From NCBI GenBank assembly GCA_902475415.1, contig CABRZK010000004.1, positions 1 to 25,665 on the forward strand: a stretch of DNA of 25,665 nt, given 5' to 3'. This DNA comes from an uncultured Eubacterium sp. (GTDB lineage: Bacteria > Bacillota > Clostridia > Lachnospirales > Lachnospiraceae). Below, piece after piece: positions 23,519 to 25,665 of this stretch. A model generated the notes under the pieces. That model saw only the letters and a list, made by a program, of their open reading frames with translations, ran no database searches and was not told the origin of the DNA. Both the position numbers and the translations under genes were made by a program. How positions within the stretch are numbered: position 1 is the first letter of the stretch; every line of letters begins with the position of its first letter.

Positions 23519-23559
23519 GGAAATGCATAAAAAAAATTGCATTTCCTCTTTACTTTTTT
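23519..23559 (+). terminator. Terminator of the yitT transcript
   Basis: GGAAATGCA (23519-23527) pairs perfectly with TGCATTTCC (23538-23546), followed by TCTTTACTTTTTT. The region from here to 23662 is AT-rich; I see no promoter there with proper spacing, although the next gene needs one. Confidence 0.85.
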
Positions 23560-23662
23560 GGGGCTTTTGTCTTAAAATAGAGATGCGTATAAAAAATATA
23601 TGTAAAAAAGAGAATTGGTTATTGTGAATGTTGTATAAAAATGTGCAGGGGGACTTTTCATT

Positions 23663-24745
23663 ATGATTTCAAATCAGATATTGCAAAATACGATTGACGG
23701 ATTAAAAAATATTACAAGGATAGATTTGTGTATCATTGACACAGAAGGCAAGATCCTTGCAACTACATTTGGAGAGGCAGACCGCTATGTGGGTTCGGCC
23801 ATGGCGCTGGTAGATTCACCGGCAGACAGCCAGGTAGTCTCCGGATGTCATTTTTTTAAAGTGTTTGATGAGCATCAGCTGGAATATATCCTGCTGGCCA
23901 ATGGTGACAGTGATGATGTATACATGATTGGAAAAATTGCAAGTTTCCAGATTCAGAATCTTCTGGTTGCATACAAAGAACGCTTTGATAAAGACAACTT
24001 TATTAAGAACCTGCTGTTAGATAATCTGTTACTGGTAGATATTTACAATCGTGCCAAAAAACTGCATATTGAAACCGATGTGCGAAGAGTGGTATATATA
24101 GTAGAGACCAATCGTGATAAAGAAGGCAATGAGCTGGAAAAGGTACGCAGTATCTTTGAAGGAAAAAATAAAGACTTTGTGACTGCCGTAGATGAAAAGA
24201 ATATCATCGTAGTCAAAGAAGTAGAAGGTTCGGATACCGGAAATGATCTGAACAAGACAGCGGAAGTAATCCTTGGATTATTCAAGGGTGAAGCGGATGT
24301 GCATATTGCATATGGCACTGTGGTCAATGAGATCAAAGAAGTATCCAGATCCTACAAAGAAGCACGTATGGCGCTGGATGTCGGAAAAATCTTTTTCGAG
24401 GAGCGCAATATTATCGCATATTCCGCACTTGGAATTGGCCGTCTGATTTATCAGCTGCCATTACCATTGTGCAAGATGTTTATCAAGGAGATTTTCGGGG
24501 GCAAATCTCCGGATGATTTTGATGAAGAGACACTGACAACGATTAATAAGTTCTTTGAAAACAGTTTGAATGTATCAGAAACATCCCGTCAGTTATATAT
24601 TCATCGAAATACCCTGGTGTATCGACTGGATAAACTGCAGAAGAGTACCGGTCTTGATCTGAGAGTGTTTGAAGATGCTATTACATTCAAGATCGCACTG
24701 ATGGTTGTAAAATACATGAAATATATGGAAACATTAGATTATTAA
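23663..24745 (+). CDS. CdaR/PucR-type transcriptional regulator
   Basis: A 360-residue DNA-binding regulator with the CdaR/PucR architecture. The N-terminal region (1-125) carries a sensor-like segment (IDLCIIDTEGKILATTFGEA) resembling the ligand-binding part of sugar-diacid regulators, without a confident family match. A GGDEF-like CdaR middle domain spans about 135-265 (RRVVYIVE ... IAYGTVVNEIKEVSRSYKEARMAL). The C-terminal PucR helix-turn-helix (about 295-355) contains NVSETSRQLYIHRNTLVYRL. AGGGGGA lies nine bases before ATG 23663. Unlike most CdaR-type regulators it is not beside sugar-acid or purine catabolic genes; the next genes are ftsE and ftsX, separated by a hairpin. What it senses or controls is unknown. 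Confidence 0.85.
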   Translation: MISNQILQNTIDGLKNITRIDLCIIDTEGKILATTFGEADRYVGSAMALVDSPADSQVVSGCHFFKVFDEHQLEYILLANGDSDDVYMIGKIASFQIQNLLVAYKERFDKDNFIKNLLLDNLLLVDIYNRAKKLHIETDVRRVVYIVETNRDKEGNELEKVRSIFEGKNKDFVTAVDEKNIIVVKEVEGSDTGNDLNKTAEVILGLFKGEADVHIAYGTVVNEIKEVSRSYKEARMALDVGKIFFEERNIIAYSALGIGRLIYQLPLPLCKMFIKEIFGGKSPDDFDEETLTTINKFFENSLNVSETSRQLYIHRNTLVYRLDKLQKSTGLDLRVFEDAITFKIALMVVKYMKYMETLDY

Positions 24746-24757
24746 TTGCTAAGTGTT

Positions 24758-24796
24758 TGGGGGCACAAAAGAACAATTTTTCGTGCCCCCATTTTA
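24758..24796 (+). terminator. Terminator-like hairpin between the regulator gene and ftsE
   Basis: TGGGGGCAC (24758-24766) pairs with GTGCCCCCA (24783-24791), and AAAA/TTTT can extend the stem around one bulged C. It is followed by TTTTA. It ends about 35 bases before the ftsE start, and no promoter is evident between, so it may act as a partial terminator or attenuator for ftsEX. Confidence 0.75.
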
Positions 24797-24830
24797 TGCC
24801 AAAAAACAAAGTGAGATAAAGGAGGATAAC

Positions 24831-25517
24831 ATGATTACATTAAAAGACGTAAGTAAGTCCTATGTAGAAGGTGTACCTGCATTGGCTGATGTCAATATTC
24901 AGATAGATGAAGGCGAATTTGTCTTTGTAGTTGGAGACAGTGGATCCGGTAAATCAACGTTGATCAAACTGTTACTGAAGGAGTTGGAACCGACATCGGG
25001 CACCATTGTCATCAATGATAAAATTCTGTCACAGATTCCACATCGTCAGGTGCCGAGATTCCGCAGAAATATTGGATGTGTGTTCCAGGATTTCCGCTTG
25101 TTAAAAGACAGAAATGTATATGAAAATGTTGCCTTTGCCCAGAGAGTTATCTCTGCACCGAACCGTTCTATTAAGGAAAAAGTGCCGAAGATGCTTTCTC
25201 TGGTTGGACTGGCTGCAAAATATAAATCAAAACCGAATCAGCTGTCCGGTGGTGAGCAGCAGCGAGTTGCCATTGCCAGAGCACTGATCAATGAGCCGAA
25301 GATTTTACTTGCGGATGAGCCGACAGGTAACCTGGATGCAAATAATGCATGGGAAATCATGAAATTACTGGACGAAATCAACCAGCGTGGAACAACCGTC
25401 CTGGTTGTAAGTCATAATATGGAAATTGTAGAGGCAATGAAGAAACGTGTGATCACACTGCAGCAGGGACATGTAGTGAGTGATGTACAGATGGGCGGTG
25501 CAGATAATGAAAATTAG
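24831..25517 (+). CDS. ftsE: Cell division ATP-binding protein FtsE
   Basis: FtsE is the ATPase of the FtsEX complex. Although ABC-like, the complex transmits a signal across the membrane to activate peptidoglycan hydrolases during growth and division. The start ATG 24831 has a textbook AAAGGAGG site; longer in-frame versions would begin inside the hairpin. The 228 residues show Walker A GDSGSGKS (35-42), the Q-loop region GCVFQDFRLL, signature LSGGEQQRVAIARAL, Walker B ILLADEPTGNLD and the switch His in VVSHN. The distinctive FtsE QDFRLL is present. The ftsX start overlaps its last 11 bases. Confidence 0.97.
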   Translation: MITLKDVSKSYVEGVPALADVNIQIDEGEFVFVVGDSGSGKSTLIKLLLKELEPTSGTIVINDKILSQIPHRQVPRFRRNIGCVFQDFRLLKDRNVYENVAFAQRVISAPNRSIKEKVPKMLSLVGLAAKYKSKPNQLSGGEQQRVAIARALINEPKILLADEPTGNLDANNAWEIMKLLDEINQRGTTVLVVSHNMEIVEAMKKRVITLQQGHVVSDVQMGGADNEN

Positions 25518-25665
25518 TACGTTAGGGTATACGATCAAACAGGGTATAAAAAATATCTGGACGAATAAAATGTTCTCAATCGCATCAATCGCAACGATGG
25601 CAGCATGTATTTTTATGTTTGGAATGTTTTATGCCATTGTAGCAAACTTTCAGCATGTGGTAAAA
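25507..25665 (+). CDS. ftsX: Cell division protein FtsX, N-terminal part (runs off window)
   Basis: The first 53 codons of the FtsX membrane subunit, starting MKISTLGYTIKQGIKNIW. ATG 25507 overlaps the end of ftsE by 11 bases in another frame, the usual arrangement giving coupled translation of the two partners. The visible part is a cytoplasmic amphipathic stretch (KQGIKNIWTNK) followed by the first membrane helix (about residues 24-46, SIASIATMAACIFMFGMFYA). FtsX anchors FtsE and, through its extracellular loop, contacts hydrolases or their adaptors. The frame is open to the last base. Confidence 0.95.
   Translation, partial: MKISTLGYTIKQGIKNIWTNKMFSIASIATMAACIFMFGMFYAIVANFQHVVK

Noticed and set aside
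23567..23639. Promoter of the CdaR-type regulator gene
   Set aside because: TATAAA hexamers at 23588 and 23634 have only 15- and 13-base spacers to possible -35 boxes; no confident choice.
24753..24830. Longer N-terminus for FtsE
   Set aside because: It would start before a terminator-like hairpin and read through it; ATG 24831 has a textbook site and begins at the normal FtsE start.
1..25665. CRISPR array, prophage, transposase or defence system
   Set aside because: No spaced direct repeats and no protein with such domains were seen on either strand; the coding content is housekeeping.

Overview
The window reads as a chromosomal segment from a low-to-moderate GC, Gram-positive anaerobe of the class Clostridia, most likely a gut Lachnospiraceae (Blautia, Dorea or Ruminococcus torques type). 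Support comes from the uvrC-hprK-...-murB-rapZ-whiA block, a type III glutamine synthetase, strong AGGAGG-type ribosome binding sites, clostridial sigma-A promoters, and a tRNA gene without an encoded CCA. The assignment to family level is inference; no 16S rRNA is present.

Layout. 1-1027 is the 3' part of pyrG with its terminator. 1028-3316 is ftsH behind a good promoter and a long, structured leader that contains a possible 8-codon leader peptide. 3452-11520 is a plus-strand run: uvrC, hprK, an M18 aminopeptidase, murB, rapZ, whiA and a diacylglycerol-kinase-like lipid kinase. 11599-14865 holds two metabolic genes with their own promoters, class II fructose-bisphosphate aldolase and type III glutamine synthetase. 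14941-17563 is transcribed from the minus strand: a CvfB-like S1 protein, an acyl-ACP thioesterase, tRNA-Gln(CUG) and a YigZ/IMPACT protein; a two-way terminator separates it from glnA. 17590-17765 is a compact, highly palindromic non-coding element. 17850-23500 returns to the plus strand with cell-envelope genes: a bifunctional class A penicillin-binding protein, a secreted SH3-SH3-NlpC/P60 hydrolase, a divergent WecG/TagA/CpsF glycosyltransferase and a YitT-type membrane protein. 23663-25665 has a CdaR/PucR-type regulator followed by ftsE and the first 53 codons of ftsX.

Together the genes serve envelope growth and division (MurB, PBP1, NlpC/P60 hydrolase, FtsEX, WhiA), central carbon and nitrogen supply (Fba, HPr kinase, GSIII, CTP synthase) and quality control (FtsH, UvrC). 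FtsEX normally controls a peptidoglycan hydrolase of the NlpC/P60 or related type, so the hydrolase and ftsEX lying 3 kb apart may be functionally linked, but that is inference.

I see no CRISPR array, phage, transposase, toxin-antitoxin or defence system. The most unusual items are non-coding: the cloverleaf-like palindromic element at 17590-17765, the ftsH leader with a candidate leader peptide and mutually exclusive pairings, and a near-perfect WalR-type direct repeat just downstream of a consensus promoter in front of the NlpC/P60 hydrolase gene.
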